A stretch of 27,599 nt of DNA from an uncultured Prevotellaceae bacterium (GCA_937904375.1 CALDIG010000061.1:1-27599), one strand, 5' to 3'. Shown: positions 1-8,512, counted from the first letter of the stretch. Notes: generated by a model from the letters alone, not told the origin. A program made the numbers and translations.

Positions 1-488
1 TCGTTCATAGCCGGGAAGCGGGGACCCAGCTCGTTGTAGTTCTTGCCGCGCAAAGGATGGTCGGGGAAGAGGTTGATGTGGTCGGTGATGAGCATCACGT
101 CGCCCACACGGAAGTCGGGGTTCATGCCGCCCGCGGCGTTGCTCACGCACAGCACCTTAACGCCTATCGCCTTCATCACACGGATGGGGAAGGTGGCCTC
201 CTTCATCGAGTATCCCTCATAGTAGTGGAAGCGTCCCTGCATCGCCATCACATATTTTTTGCCGAGCATTCCGAAGATGAGCTGCCCTTTGTGACCCTCA
301 ACGGTAGAAACGGGAAAGTTAGGTATCTCGCCGTAAGGTATTGCAGCTTTAATGTCGATTTTGTCGGCAAGGTTTCCCAGCCCGGAGCCTAGAATGATAG
401 CCACCTTGGGCATCTCGCCGCCCACTTTCTCACGGATGAAAGTTGCGGTCTCCTGGATTTTTTCCAGCCAGTTAATTTCTTTTGTCAT
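1..488 (-). CDS. punA: purine nucleoside phosphorylase, N-terminal part (runs off the window)
   Basis: This gene reads leftward from an ATG at 488 and leaves the window at base 1, so only about 162 N-terminal residues are present. The family cleaves purine (deoxy)ribonucleosides with phosphate to give free base and (deoxy)ribose-1-phosphate in cytosolic purine salvage. Visible signatures of the trimeric inosine/guanosine-type enzymes are the phosphate-binding GSGLG loop at residues 34-38, VEGHKG with His66, GRFHYYEGY at 85-93 and SNAAGGMN at 116-123. The start lies 26 nt downstream of the lpxK stop, which suggests the two are co-transcribed. No frameshift is seen. The family call is firm. The symbol is by homology of the motifs only, and the substrate range cannot be judged because the C-terminal half is missing. 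Confidence 0.93.
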   Translation of the reverse strand, partial: MTKEINWLEKIQETATFIREKVGGEMPKVAIILGSGLGNLADKIDIKAAIPYGEIPNFPVSTVEGHKGQLIFGMLGKKYVMAMQGRFHYYEGYSMKEATFPIRVMKAIGVKVLCVSNAAGGMNPDFRVGDVMLITDHINLFPDHPLRGKNYNELGPRFPAMN

Positions 489-514
489 AATCAATCTATG
501 TTAAGGTAAATATA

Positions 515-1633
515 CTAATCGTCATTTGCCGAGATGAGAGTTTGCAGCTCATAGATGAAGTCGCGATCCTCATAATTGAGGAAGTCGGCCTGGATAGGAA
601 TGAAGAATATCTGGTCGCGACAGGTGGGAGGGTAATAAGGACTGTTGAGTATGCGCACCGCATCTTTCTCGGTGGTGATGATGTACTTGCGACGCCCCTC
701 AAGCTCCTTAAGCACCTTGAAGATGTAGCGGAAGTCGCTGCGGGTGTAGGTGTGGTGGTCATCGTAGTGTATCACCTTGAGACGAGTGCCAAACTGCTTC
801 AGATACTTGGTGAACGGACGGGGATTGGCGATGCCGGCGATGCCCAGCAGCAGGTCGTCCTTGTCGAGCCAGTTGAGCGAGGTGAGCTCGGGGTTGCCAA
901 TGGGAAACACTGGCTCAGGGGCACCATAGCGTATCTTGGAGAAATAGAGTTGCTGATACTTGAACAATTCCAAATGCTCCTTAAACATGCGCAAGTCCAC
1001 GGGTTTCACATCGTCGGGACACTTGGTCACTACCACCATATCACACTTGAGGACACGGTGTGCCGGCTCTCGCAGCTGTCCTAGCGGCATGAGTTTGTCT
1101 TCAAACGGAGGTCTGTTGTAGTCAATCATCACCACATTGACCTTGGGTTTCACATAACGGTGCTGGAATGCGTCGTCAAGAATGATGAGGTCGATATCGG
1201 GGTTGATTTTCAATAACATCTCAATGCCCTTGCGGCGGTTCTCGCACACCGCCACATCGATAAGTCCCCGGAATTTGTGGTAAATCTGGTAAGGCTCATC
1301 ACCCAAATCTCCGGGGGTGAGGTTGTCGCTAGCCATCACGAAGCCTTTTGTGCGACGCTTGTAGCCACGGCTCAAGACAGCGATGTTAAAGCGCCGCCCC
1401 ATCCTTGAGACAATATATTCCACATGTGGCGTTTTTCCTGTGCCTCCCACAGTGACATTGCCAACCGACACTACCGGGACATCAAACGACTCTTGCTTGA
1501 GAATACCCTTGTCAAAAGCAAAATTTCTCATCCACACACCAGCGCCATATCCCCATGAGAGGGGTGTGAGAAGTACTTTCTCTGTGCCGAGAAGCACTTT
1601 GCGGCTGATTCGTTTTATGTTGTCAAAATCCAT
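515..1633 (-). CDS. lpxK: tetraacyldisaccharide 4'-kinase LpxK
   Basis: This is a 372-residue protein of normal family length. LpxK transfers the ATP gamma-phosphate to the 4' position of the tetraacyldisaccharide-1-phosphate, making lipid IVA on the cytoplasmic face of the inner membrane. The N-terminus has a short hydrophobic, membrane-associating stretch (about residues 14-32), then the P-loop GNVTVGGTGKTP at 58-69. The DDAFQHR segment matches the family DDGFQHR motif. The start at 1633 is supported by the N-terminal helix preceding the P-loop at the usual distance. It lies 76 nt after sppA and 26 nt before the purine nucleoside phosphorylase, in the same direction. Its presence shows a Gram-negative envelope with lipid A. 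Confidence 0.96.
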   Translation of the reverse strand: MDFDNIKRISRKVLLGTEKVLLTPLSWGYGAGVWMRNFAFDKGILKQESFDVPVVSVGNVTVGGTGKTPHVEYIVSRMGRRFNIAVLSRGYKRRTKGFVMASDNLTPGDLGDEPYQIYHKFRGLIDVAVCENRRKGIEMLLKINPDIDLIILDDAFQHRYVKPKVNVVMIDYNRPPFEDKLMPLGQLREPAHRVLKCDMVVVTKCPDDVKPVDLRMFKEHLELFKYQQLYFSKIRYGAPEPVFPIGNPELTSLNWLDKDDLLLGIAGIANPRPFTKYLKQFGTRLKVIHYDDHHTYTRSDFRYIFKVLKELEGRRKYIITTEKDAVRILNSPYYPPTCRDQIFFIPIQADFLNYEDRDFIYELQTLISANDD

Positions 1634-1709
1634 TTATTTACAAGTAGTAAAGTTGTATAGAGGGGAGAGTATAGGGGGTAATTAATTGATTGTCAAGCAA
1701 TCAACGAGT

Positions 1710-3500
1710 TTAAAAGTCAATCTCCACTGGTTCCATGAGACAAAGCACCTGTTCACGCCCGAGGATAGCCTGCAGCTTCTCGTAGTAGGTGTAGAACATG
1801 CCCATGCGGCGTTGCATGTCTTCCTCGGCCTTAGTGCGACTCATCTGTCCAAACATAGACATAAAGTTAATATCCTCGTTGGGCAGGTTGACGATAGAAT
1901 AGTCATCGCCCACGCCAGCCTTCTTTGCCACCCAGCTAATCGCCGACTGCAGGCCTCCGAACTCGTCAACAAGACCTATATTCTTGGCTGTGACGGCATC
2001 CCACACGCGTCCCTCGGCAATCGACTTAATGGAGTCTTGCGACACATGACGACCCGCTGCGCAGCGGCGAGTGAAGAGGTCATATCCTCTCTCCACCATG
2101 CGCTGCAAGGCAGCATACTGCTGCTCGCTGAGCGGCTTGTAGAGCGTTCCAGCGATAGCGTTCTTGTTGGTAGTCACCTCCTCCATTTTCACGCCCAGCG
2201 TGTTGTTGATGAGATTGCTGGCATTAGGAATAACTCCAAAGATGCCTATACTGCCAGTGATTGTCGTGGGCTCGGCGAAGATGCGCTGTGCCCCCGACGA
2301 GATATAATAACCACCCGATGCCGCATAGTCGCTCATCGACACCGCCACCGGTTTGCCGCTCTTCTTGAAGTCCTCGATAGCTTTCCATATCACTTCGCTG
2401 CCAAAGGCACTGCCGCCAGGGGAGTTGACACGCAGCACCAATCCCTTGACATTTTCGTCATATTGCAAGTCCCTTATCGTAGCCGCCATCGACTCGCTGT
2501 TGATGCCTTCCTCTCCCATTCCGGGTACCGAACTTGTGGAACCGTCAATCTCTCCTGTGGCGTAAATCACGGCAATCTGCTTATCGTCATCTTTCTTCTT
2601 GTTGTCGGTGAGCACGAGCTGAGCGGGTGTGACAAGTTTGAGATCGTCTTTCATCTCCACATCGGTCTTCTTGCGAAGCTTGTCTTCCATCTCGGTGCGG
2701 TAGCACAGGTGGTCAACTATCTTGTTTTGCATCAGTTCCTGAGTGCTCATGGTCAGCATCACACTGTCGGTGAGACCATTAAACGCAGCCATGTCGATTT
2801 TGCGCGAAGTGGCGATGTCTTTTGAGATCACCCCCCACAGGCTACCGAGGTAGTGCTCTTGCTGCAAGCGATTGGCTTCGCTCATCTCGCTGAGCATGTA
2901 AGGCTCAACGGCACTCTTGAAGGTGCCCACTCTCACCACTTGCATCTCCACTCCCACCTTGTCGAGAAGGTTCTTCATGTAGGGCGTGGCGGCACCAAGT
3001 CCATGGATGTCAACCGCCCCTTCGGGGTTGAGGAAGATGCTGTCGGCAACCGAGGCGAGATAATAGTCACTCTGCATAATACCCTCGTCGCCAAAGGCAT
3101 ACACAAATTTCTTGCTCTTTTTGAAATCAATGATGGCATTGCGCAGCTCATAGAGCGATGACATACCCGACGCCATGCCGCGGCAGTCGAGATACACGCC
3201 TTTTATCTTATCATTATCCTTGGCAAGCTCCAAACTCTTGATGAGTGTGCTAAGGTCTTGACTCGGCTGCTCGTCGGTCAACATTGCCATGAACTGGTTC
3301 ATCTCCGATGGACGCTCTTGCAACTCTCCTTCGAGCCTGATGTAGAGAATAGAGTTATCCTCCACCTTCACACCCATCTTTGAAGACATTAAGCCAAAAA
3401 TCACAAAACTCATGAGAATTGAGGTAATTGTGAAAAAAAACAATGCCAAGAAACTGCCGACAAATGACCCACAAACTACCAAGAAGAATTTTTTCAACAT
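1710..3500 (-). CDS. sppA: signal peptide peptidase SppA, long (67K) type
   Basis: This 596-residue protein belongs to the S49 serine peptidases, which degrade cleaved signal peptides in the inner membrane. It has an N-terminal membrane anchor (about residues 5-38) and two tandem S49-like halves. The N-terminal half supplies the probable catalytic lysine, K195 in GTFKSAVEPY. The C-terminal half supplies the nucleophile, S395 in YAASGGYYIS, followed by TGSIGIFG around 415-422. This matches the Lys/Ser dyad arrangement known for the E. coli long form. The start is an ATG at 3500, with a -7 box about 115 bp upstream. The gene begins a likely sppA-lpxK-pnp transcription unit. Confidence 0.95.
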   Translation of the reverse strand: MLKKFFLVVCGSFVGSFLALFFFTITSILMSFVIFGLMSSKMGVKVEDNSILYIRLEGELQERPSEMNQFMAMLTDEQPSQDLSTLIKSLELAKDNDKIKGVYLDCRGMASGMSSLYELRNAIIDFKKSKKFVYAFGDEGIMQSDYYLASVADSIFLNPEGAVDIHGLGAATPYMKNLLDKVGVEMQVVRVGTFKSAVEPYMLSEMSEANRLQQEHYLGSLWGVISKDIATSRKIDMAAFNGLTDSVMLTMSTQELMQNKIVDHLCYRTEMEDKLRKKTDVEMKDDLKLVTPAQLVLTDNKKKDDDKQIAVIYATGEIDGSTSSVPGMGEEGINSESMAATIRDLQYDENVKGLVLRVNSPGGSAFGSEVIWKAIEDFKKSGKPVAVSMSDYAASGGYYISSGAQRIFAEPTTITGSIGIFGVIPNASNLINNTLGVKMEEVTTNKNAIAGTLYKPLSEQQYAALQRMVERGYDLFTRRCAAGRHVSQDSIKSIAEGRVWDAVTAKNIGLVDEFGGLQSAISWVAKKAGVGDDYSIVNLPNEDINFMSMFGQMSRTKAEEDMQRRMGMFYTYYEKLQAILGREQVLCLMEPVEIDF

Positions 3501-3901
3501 AACTATAATCGTTTTATTATAAGTCGTTTAGCCCTTATATCAAGACCCTTCGACAATTAATTTATTTAACAAAAATCACCTGCACAACAAGCCTCACTTG
3601 CTATGCAATCTACAAAGATAGACATAAATTTCCCAATAACAGCGATAAAAACCGAAAATTCTTTTCTTTTTTTGAAAAAAAATTGCATCAGGGGATTGCT
3701 GCGCTTAATTTTTTTGTTAAAGCCTACCCTTTTGCCACCGTTCTGACGTTATATCAAACAACAAAAACAACAAACTAATAACAAACACAACAATATTATT
3801 TTGTTGTTTAAGTTGTTAAGATGTTGTGACAGTTGTTTTATATAACTGCGGCTAAGTCAATCAGCAACTTTATAAACTTGAGTTGAAAAGTCACATGAGG
3901 G
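3501..3901. other. 401-bp intergenic region between fmt and sppA
   Basis: I see no gene here. The sppA-proximal part carries a -7-like box (3613-3620, minus strand). The middle has A- and T-runs around 3660-3720. The fmt-proximal part has a long imperfect A/C versus T/G dyad centred near 3795, and one copy of the 13-bp motif ACTTTATAAACTT at 3868-3880, 22 nt past the fmt stop. Confidence 0.6.
3613..3620 (-). promoter_or_regulatory. -7 box (TATCTTTG) of the sppA promoter
   Basis: On the minus strand the octamer TATCTTTG matches the Bacteroidetes -7 consensus TAnnTTTG. It lies about 113 bp upstream of the sppA start codon. No TTTG -33 element is seen at the usual 19-21 bp spacing, so the call rests on the -7 box alone. 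Confidence 0.5.
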
Positions 3902-4897
3902 TTATACGAAGCGGCAGCCGTCAAGGTTAAAGCCTCGCATGAAGTCGGCTGCTGGCATGCGGCGCTTGCCCGAGAGCTGCAACGAGAGGATTTCGAGCGA
4001 GCCATCGCCGCAAGCCACCACGAGGTGCTTACCGTCGGCGGTGATAGTGCCTGGCACAACGGACAAGGCACGCCTTGTCCCTACAGCCACATCATTTGCT
4101 ATTGGCTCACTGGTCGTGAATATCTTAACATGATGGGTGTTACCCTCGTCATCAACAAGTTCGCTCCAAGCGGTGGGATATGGCGAGAGTCCGCGAATGT
4201 GGTTATAGAGTTGCTCGGCTGGACGAGTCCAGTCTATGCGGCACGTCTCGGTGAAAATTTTTGGTGCCGGAGTGGGCTGCTCGCCGGCGGTGAGCATCTG
4301 GTCTTGAGGAATGGGCTTTACCGTGCCAGCAATAATGGCGTCCACGGTGTCTATTACCATGTCGGCACCGAGCATCATCAGGCGGTCGTGGACGGTCTCC
4401 ACATTGTCGGTGCGCCCTATCTCGATGGACTGCTGCTGAATCACGTCGCCGGTGTCTATTTCGTGTTTGAGAAAGAAAGTTGTAACGCCGGTTACGGTGT
4501 CGCCGTTCATCACCGCCCAGTTGATAGGCGCCGCGCCACGGTACTTGGGCAGTAGCGACGCGTGCAGGTTAAAGGTGCCCAGCGGCGGCATAGCCCACAC
4601 CACTTCGGGGAGCATACGGAACGCGATGACGATGTGCAGCTGAGCGTTGAGCGACCGCAACTCCTCGACAAATGCCTCGTCCTTAAGGCGCACGGGCTGC
4701 ATGAGATGCAGTCCCTTCTCCACGGCATACTGCTTCACGGTGCTCTGCATCAGGCGGTGCCCGCGACCAGCAATCTTGTCGGGCATCGTCACCACGCCCA
4801 CTATGTTATAACCGCCCTCCACCAGGCGCCGCAGGCTCTCAACCGCGAAATCGGGAGTGCCGAAAAATACTATTCTAAGGTCGTCTTTAGATATCAT
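3902..4897 (-). CDS. fmt: methionyl-tRNA formyltransferase
   Basis: This 331-residue enzyme formylates initiator Met-tRNA using 10-formyl-tetrahydrofolate in the cytosol. The N-terminal formyltransferase domain (about 1-200) contains FFGTPDFA (11-18) and the catalytic segment starting at N110, with H112 in NLHASLLPKYRGAAPINWA. D148 in HEIDTGDV completes the Asn-His-Asp triad. The C-terminal domain (about 215-331) has the usual LSPYPTAW motif. Length is normal. The ATG at 4897 gives an N-terminus that aligns with the family. A MITE-like insertion ends only 6 bp upstream of this start, so the native 5' region has been displaced and the leader is partly element-derived. The function is secure. 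Confidence 0.97.
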   Translation of the reverse strand: MISKDDLRIVFFGTPDFAVESLRRLVEGGYNIVGVVTMPDKIAGRGHRLMQSTVKQYAVEKGLHLMQPVRLKDEAFVEELRSLNAQLHIVIAFRMLPEVVWAMPPLGTFNLHASLLPKYRGAAPINWAVMNGDTVTGVTTFFLKHEIDTGDVIQQQSIEIGRTDNVETVHDRLMMLGADMVIDTVDAIIAGTVKPIPQDQMLTAGEQPTPAPKIFTETCRIDWTRPAEQLYNHIRGLSPYPTAWSELVDDEGNTHHVKIFTTSEPIANDVAVGTRRALSVVPGTITADGKHLVVACGDGSLEILSLQLSGKRRMPAADFMRGFNLDGCRFV

Positions 4898-4903
4898 TTT
4901 TAT

Positions 4904-5078
4904 GGTGGGTTCTATAAATTAATTGAGATGGATTTTGATTTTATGTCGAGTATATTTTTTCTTAAAGTTGAAGAATAGTAGCGGGCTACATTTCAAGAGT
5001 TTAAGTAAAAATATGCCGACAGAAAACAAAATACAGCCAACACATATTATTACTTTTTCTTAATTTATAGAACCCACC
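4904..5078. mobile_element. 175-bp MITE-like element with 19-bp perfect terminal inverted repeats
   Basis: The left end GGTGGGTTCTATAAATTAA (4904-4922) is the exact reverse complement of the right end TTAATTTATAGAACCCACC (5060-5078). The element is flanked on both sides by TTAT (4900-4903 and 5079-5082), as expected for a 4-bp target-site duplication. The 137-bp interior is A/T-rich and has no ORF, so it cannot encode a transposase and would need one in trans. A short internal dyad, GTAGCGGGCTAC, lies near the middle (4978-4989). The perfect arms plus matching flanks favour a miniature transposable element over an RNA hairpin. The parent IS family cannot be assigned from this window. Confidence 0.62.
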
Positions 5079-5089
5079 TTATATATTTT

Positions 5090-5153
5090 TCTAGAAATTC
5101 TAGACTTACTAGAGTCTCTAGCATTTCCAAATTGTGCATTATGCATTGTGCAT
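5090..5153. repeat. composite intergenic repeat: two odd palindromes plus a heptamer array
   Basis: In plus-strand order this holds the 15-bp odd palindrome TCTAGAA-A-TTCTAGA (5090-5104), the 13-bp odd palindrome CTAGAG-T-CTCTAG (5109-5121), and three head-to-tail heptamers TGTGCAT, TATGCAT and TGTGCAT (5133-5153). The array ends 4 bp before the clc stop codon. The palindromes could form small hairpins in the clc 3' UTR, though no clear U-run follows. A similarly built region lies past tsaC. Confidence 0.6.
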
Positions 5154-5157
5154 TAAA

Positions 5158-6996
5158 CTAATCGTAGCTGTAATGCTTTAGCAGCTCGCGGTAGGAGTTG
5201 AAAATCTTTGATTTGGAGACGAAGCCCACATATTTCCCGTTCTCCACCACTGGGAGGTTCCACGCCTTGGTCTCGTCAAAAGTTTTCATCACCTGCTCCA
5301 TAGGTGTGCCCACCTCGATTACCGCCGGGGGCGATGACATGAACCGCTCCACGTAAATTCTCCTATAAAGGTCGGGGCGGAACATGATGTTGCGGATGTC
5401 GTCGAGAAGCACCACGCCAAGCAGACGACCACCCTCATCAGTAACCGGGAACAGGTTGCGAGAGCTCTGCGCTATCACGTCAACCATCTCCTTGAGACTC
5501 ATCTTGGGATGCACTGGGATGAAATCACTCTCTATCACGCTATCAATTTTAAGCAGTGTGAGTACCGACTTGTCCTTGTGGTGCGTGAGCAGCTCGCCAC
5601 GCTTCGCCAGACGGCGGGAATAGATGCCGTAGGGCAACAGGATGCGCGAAGTGAGATAGGACACAACTGAGACGATAAGCAACGGCAAGAACAGCTGATA
5701 GCCACCAGTCATCTCGGCGGTGAGGAAGATTGCCATGAGCGGAGCATGCATCACGCCCGCCATCACAGCTGCCATACCAAGCAAAGCAAAGTTCTTGATT
5801 GACAGGGGCAAGCTCTGATCCACCACGCCCAGGCTGTTGAGCAGATAGGAGAAGAAAAAGCCCGCCATACATCCCACAAAGAGCGAGGGAGCAAACGTTC
5901 CACCCACTCCGCCACCGCCGTTAGTGGCGCTGGTGGCAAACACCTTGGTGAAGCACAAACAGCCCACCAGTCCAACTGCCCACCACACGTTGCTGTGGTA
6001 GTCATAGAAGATGCTGTTGTCGAAGAGCGGCTTCACATCGCCGTTGAGCAGGCTGTTGATAGCCCCATAGCCCTCGCCATAGAGAGCGGGGAAGAGGAAG
6101 ATGAGGGAGCTGAGAACCACCGCACCTATAGCGAAACGCACCCAGTGATTGGTGATGCGTGCAAACATATTCTCCATCATCTCTATCGTCTTGTTGAAAT
6201 AGAACGACACAAAGCCGCAGAACACACCCAGCAAAATCACAAACGGGATGCGCGAGGTGAAGAACGGCTCGCTCTGAGAGAAGAAGAACTCCACGTTATA
6301 GCCAGTGAAAGCGTAAGCCACAGTGGCACCAGTCACCGAGGCGATAATCAGAGGCACCACCGACCGTGAGTTGAGGTCGATGAGCAGCACCTCGATGGTA
6401 AACAGCACGCCGGCGATGGGGGCCTTGAAGATGCCGGCGATACCCGCGGCAGCACCGCACCCCACAAGGAGCATGAGGGTTTGTGGCGAAAGCCTGAAAA
6501 ACTGCCCCAGATTGGAACCTATGGCAGCACCAGTGAACACGATAGGACCCTCGGCACCCACCGAGCCGCCGAAGCCTATGGTCACCGACGACGACACCAG
6601 TGAGGCATACATGTTGTGAGTCTTCAACCGGCTCTTGCGCTGGGCTATGGCATAGAGCACGCGCGTCACTCCATGATAGATATCATCCTTGATGACATAG
6701 CGCACATACATCCCCGCGAGCAGAATGCCCACCACCGGGAACACCAGATACTCGTAGTTGCCACCAGCAATACGCACATGCTTGGTGAGCACGCCAGCAA
6801 TGAAGGCAATGAGGAACTTGAGCAGCACAGCGGCAAGACCCGAGACGGCGCCAACCACCAGTGCGAGCATCACCACAAAGGTTTTCTCCTTGATGTGGTT
6901 CTCACGCCAATGGCGCATTGCAGCGAGCCAGCGTGTCACGCCATGCTCCACAGGTTCGTCGGTAGTCTTATTTACCTTGCCATAGCTATTCATCAC
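5158..6996 (-). CDS. CLC-family chloride channel/transporter with C-terminal CBS pair
   Basis: This 612-residue membrane protein has a CLC pore domain (about residues 35-455, many hydrophobic helices) followed by two CBS domains (about 490-610), which in this family bind nucleotides and gate transport. The gating-glutamate motif is GAEGP with E149, and the anion-site motif GTFAP is at 366-370. The helix after KAPIAGVLF reads TIEV. The position aligned with the second Glu of E. coli ClC-ec1 IIEE (E203, the internal proton glutamate) is therefore Val, as in eukaryotic CLC channels. Coupling to protons is thus uncertain. The start overlaps the stop of the sugar transferase by 4 nt, implying translational coupling. 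Confidence 0.92.
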   Translation of the reverse strand: MMNSYGKVNKTTDEPVEHGVTRWLAAMRHWRENHIKEKTFVVMLALVVGAVSGLAAVLLKFLIAFIAGVLTKHVRIAGGNYEYLVFPVVGILLAGMYVRYVIKDDIYHGVTRVLYAIAQRKSRLKTHNMYASLVSSSVTIGFGGSVGAEGPIVFTGAAIGSNLGQFFRLSPQTLMLLVGCGAAAGIAGIFKAPIAGVLFTIEVLLIDLNSRSVVPLIIASVTGATVAYAFTGYNVEFFFSQSEPFFTSRIPFVILLGVFCGFVSFYFNKTIEMMENMFARITNHWVRFAIGAVVLSSLIFLFPALYGEGYGAINSLLNGDVKPLFDNSIFYDYHSNVWWAVGLVGCLCFTKVFATSATNGGGGVGGTFAPSLFVGCMAGFFFSYLLNSLGVVDQSLPLSIKNFALLGMAAVMAGVMHAPLMAIFLTAEMTGGYQLFLPLLIVSVVSYLTSRILLPYGIYSRRLAKRGELLTHHKDKSVLTLLKIDSVIESDFIPVHPKMSLKEMVDVIAQSSRNLFPVTDEGGRLLGVVLLDDIRNIMFRPDLYRRIYVERFMSSPPAVIEVGTPMEQVMKTFDETKAWNLPVVENGKYVGFVSKSKIFNSYRELLKHYSYD

Positions 6997-8408
6997 ACTC
7001 CCTTGCCAGTAACAACAATTTTTAAGGTGTAAGCGAGAATCTTGACATCGTTCAAGAGCGACATATTCTCGATATAGAGAAGGTCGTAGTCGAGGCGCTC
7101 AAGCATCTCATCGACATTGCGGGCGTAGCCGAATTTCACCTGACCCATTGACGTGATGCCTGGACGCACCTGATGCACAAGCAGATAGGAGGGCTTGCGA
7201 GCCACTATCTGGTCGATGTAGAACTGGCGCTCGGGTCGCGGACCCACAAGCGACATATCGCCCTTGAGTACGTTCCAGAACTGCGGCAGCTCGTCGATGC
7301 GGAACTTTCGCAATACATGCCCTAGGCGCGTGATGCGTGGGTCGTCGGTACTCGACAGCTGCGGCGTGTTGTCTTTCTCGGCATCGGCGACCATAGATCG
7401 GAACTTGTAGATTTTGAACGTCTTGTTGTGATAACCCACTCGCTCTTGCGAGAAGATAATAGGACCTTTTGAGTCGAGCTTAATGAGTATCGACACGGTA
7501 AGATACACCGGCAGCAGCAGCACCATCATTATCGCCGACACCACGATGTCCATCACACGCTTGATATTCTTGCCGCCCTCGCTCATGGTGCTGCCGCCAA
7601 CATCCACCAGCGGTTCGCCATAAAGGTTGCTGAACCTTGCGCGCGACATGAACACGTTCTTCTTGTCGGGTGTCATCTTGATGGGCACATTCAAGGTGTA
7701 GAGGCGGTCGATAATCGCCAGCATCTGCTCCATGTTCTGCTTGGTGGGAACCACTATCACCTCGCTCACCTGATGGTCCTTGCACACCTGCACAATGTCA
7801 TCAAAGGCATAGATTGGCAGCACTATATCCTTCACCCTATTTTCTCCAGGAAGTTCCACAAAGCCCACCACGTCGTAGCCAAAGGTGTTGATGTTCTTTT
7901 TCAACCGCTGATAGAACGAGAATCCCGAGGCGCCACTGCCCACTATCAAGGCTCGGAACTGCAACTGGCCGCTCCTGATGCGGCGCGTGACGGCATTGGT
8001 AATCAGCAACCTCACAAAATACACCACGAAGAACAACGTGCCCACGAGAAGGAATATCACCTCATAGTTCTCTGTGCGCCTCTGAACCATATCGTTGATG
8101 AGCGCAATAAGAATAATCAAGAAGCTGTTGCACACGGCACTCAGCAGTGTGATAATGAACTCCTGCAAGCGCGACTTGCGGTAAGGCACATTGTAATAGC
8201 CCGAAAGATAGTAGACGAACATCATGAGCAGCGGGAATAACACCTGCCCCATTATCACATTATAGGAAAACAAGAATGAGTTAAGCGACAACTGCCCCTT
8301 CACAAACCCCAACTTGTAACGCATCAGGTTGAAAAGGAACCACGCCACATTCGACGACACAAAGTCGCCAAGCACATATCTAAGCCGTTGTCGTTGCTCG
8401 CTAGTCAT
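6993..8408 (-). CDS. undecaprenyl-phosphate sugar-1-phosphate transferase (WcaJ/PHPT type)
   Basis: This 471-residue polyisoprenyl-phosphate hexose-1-phosphate transferase starts exopolysaccharide or O-unit assembly on undecaprenyl phosphate. It has four N-terminal helices (about 10-30, 48-70, 82-105, 117-137), a CoA/NAD-binding-like Rossmann segment starting RALIVGSGASG (152-162), a fifth membrane segment (about 287-310), and the catalytic domain with KRVMD (283-287), FKIYKFRSM (331-339) and the DELPQFWNVLKGDMSLVGPRPE block (from 372). Length and order are those of full PHPT enzymes. It is flanked by tsaC and clc rather than by glycosyltransferases, and overlaps clc by 4 nt. The sugar specificity (glucose or galactose) cannot be read from the sequence. 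Confidence 0.93.
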   Translation of the reverse strand: MTSEQRQRLRYVLGDFVSSNVAWFLFNLMRYKLGFVKGQLSLNSFLFSYNVIMGQVLFPLLMMFVYYLSGYYNVPYRKSRLQEFIITLLSAVCNSFLIILIALINDMVQRRTENYEVIFLLVGTLFFVVYFVRLLITNAVTRRIRSGQLQFRALIVGSGASGFSFYQRLKKNINTFGYDVVGFVELPGENRVKDIVLPIYAFDDIVQVCKDHQVSEVIVVPTKQNMEQMLAIIDRLYTLNVPIKMTPDKKNVFMSRARFSNLYGEPLVDVGGSTMSEGGKNIKRVMDIVVSAIMMVLLLPVYLTVSILIKLDSKGPIIFSQERVGYHNKTFKIYKFRSMVADAEKDNTPQLSSTDDPRITRLGHVLRKFRIDELPQFWNVLKGDMSLVGPRPERQFYIDQIVARKPSYLLVHQVRPGITSMGQVKFGYARNVDEMLERLDYDLLYIENMSLLNDVKILAYTLKIVVTGKGV

Positions 8409-8433
8409 TTTATTGTTTTCATTTATCAGTTTT

Positions 8434-8512
8434 TCTAGATTATCTAGATTTACTTTACGCTTATCACTTAAAACTTAACACTTAATACTTAAAACTTATC
8501 ACTTAACACTTA
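8434..8512. repeat. composite intergenic repeat: odd palindrome plus seven in-phase heptamers
   Basis: The 15-bp odd palindrome TCTAGAT-T-ATCTAGA (8434-8448) is followed from 8461 by seven exact-phase heptamers fitting TTANNAC: TTATCAC, TTAAAAC, TTAACAC, TTAATAC, TTAAAAC, TTATCAC, TTAACAC (8461-8509). The next three bases, TTA (8510-8512), are the complement of the tsaC stop codon, so the array runs straight into the coding sequence. There is no transposase and no clear terminator U-run. Confidence 0.7.

Noticed and set aside
1686..1704. Small hairpin (TTGATTG/CAATCAA) just after sppA as a terminator
   Set aside because: The stem is only 7 bp and A/T-rich, and it is followed on the minus strand by a C-rich stretch rather than a U-run. 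lpxK follows closely, so read-through is more likely.
542..2825. Long plus-strand ORFs opposite lpxK and sppA (and similar ones elsewhere)
   Set aside because: They are mirror frames of genes with clear catalytic motifs. Their translations are His/Leu/Val-rich with no domain and they lack promoters.
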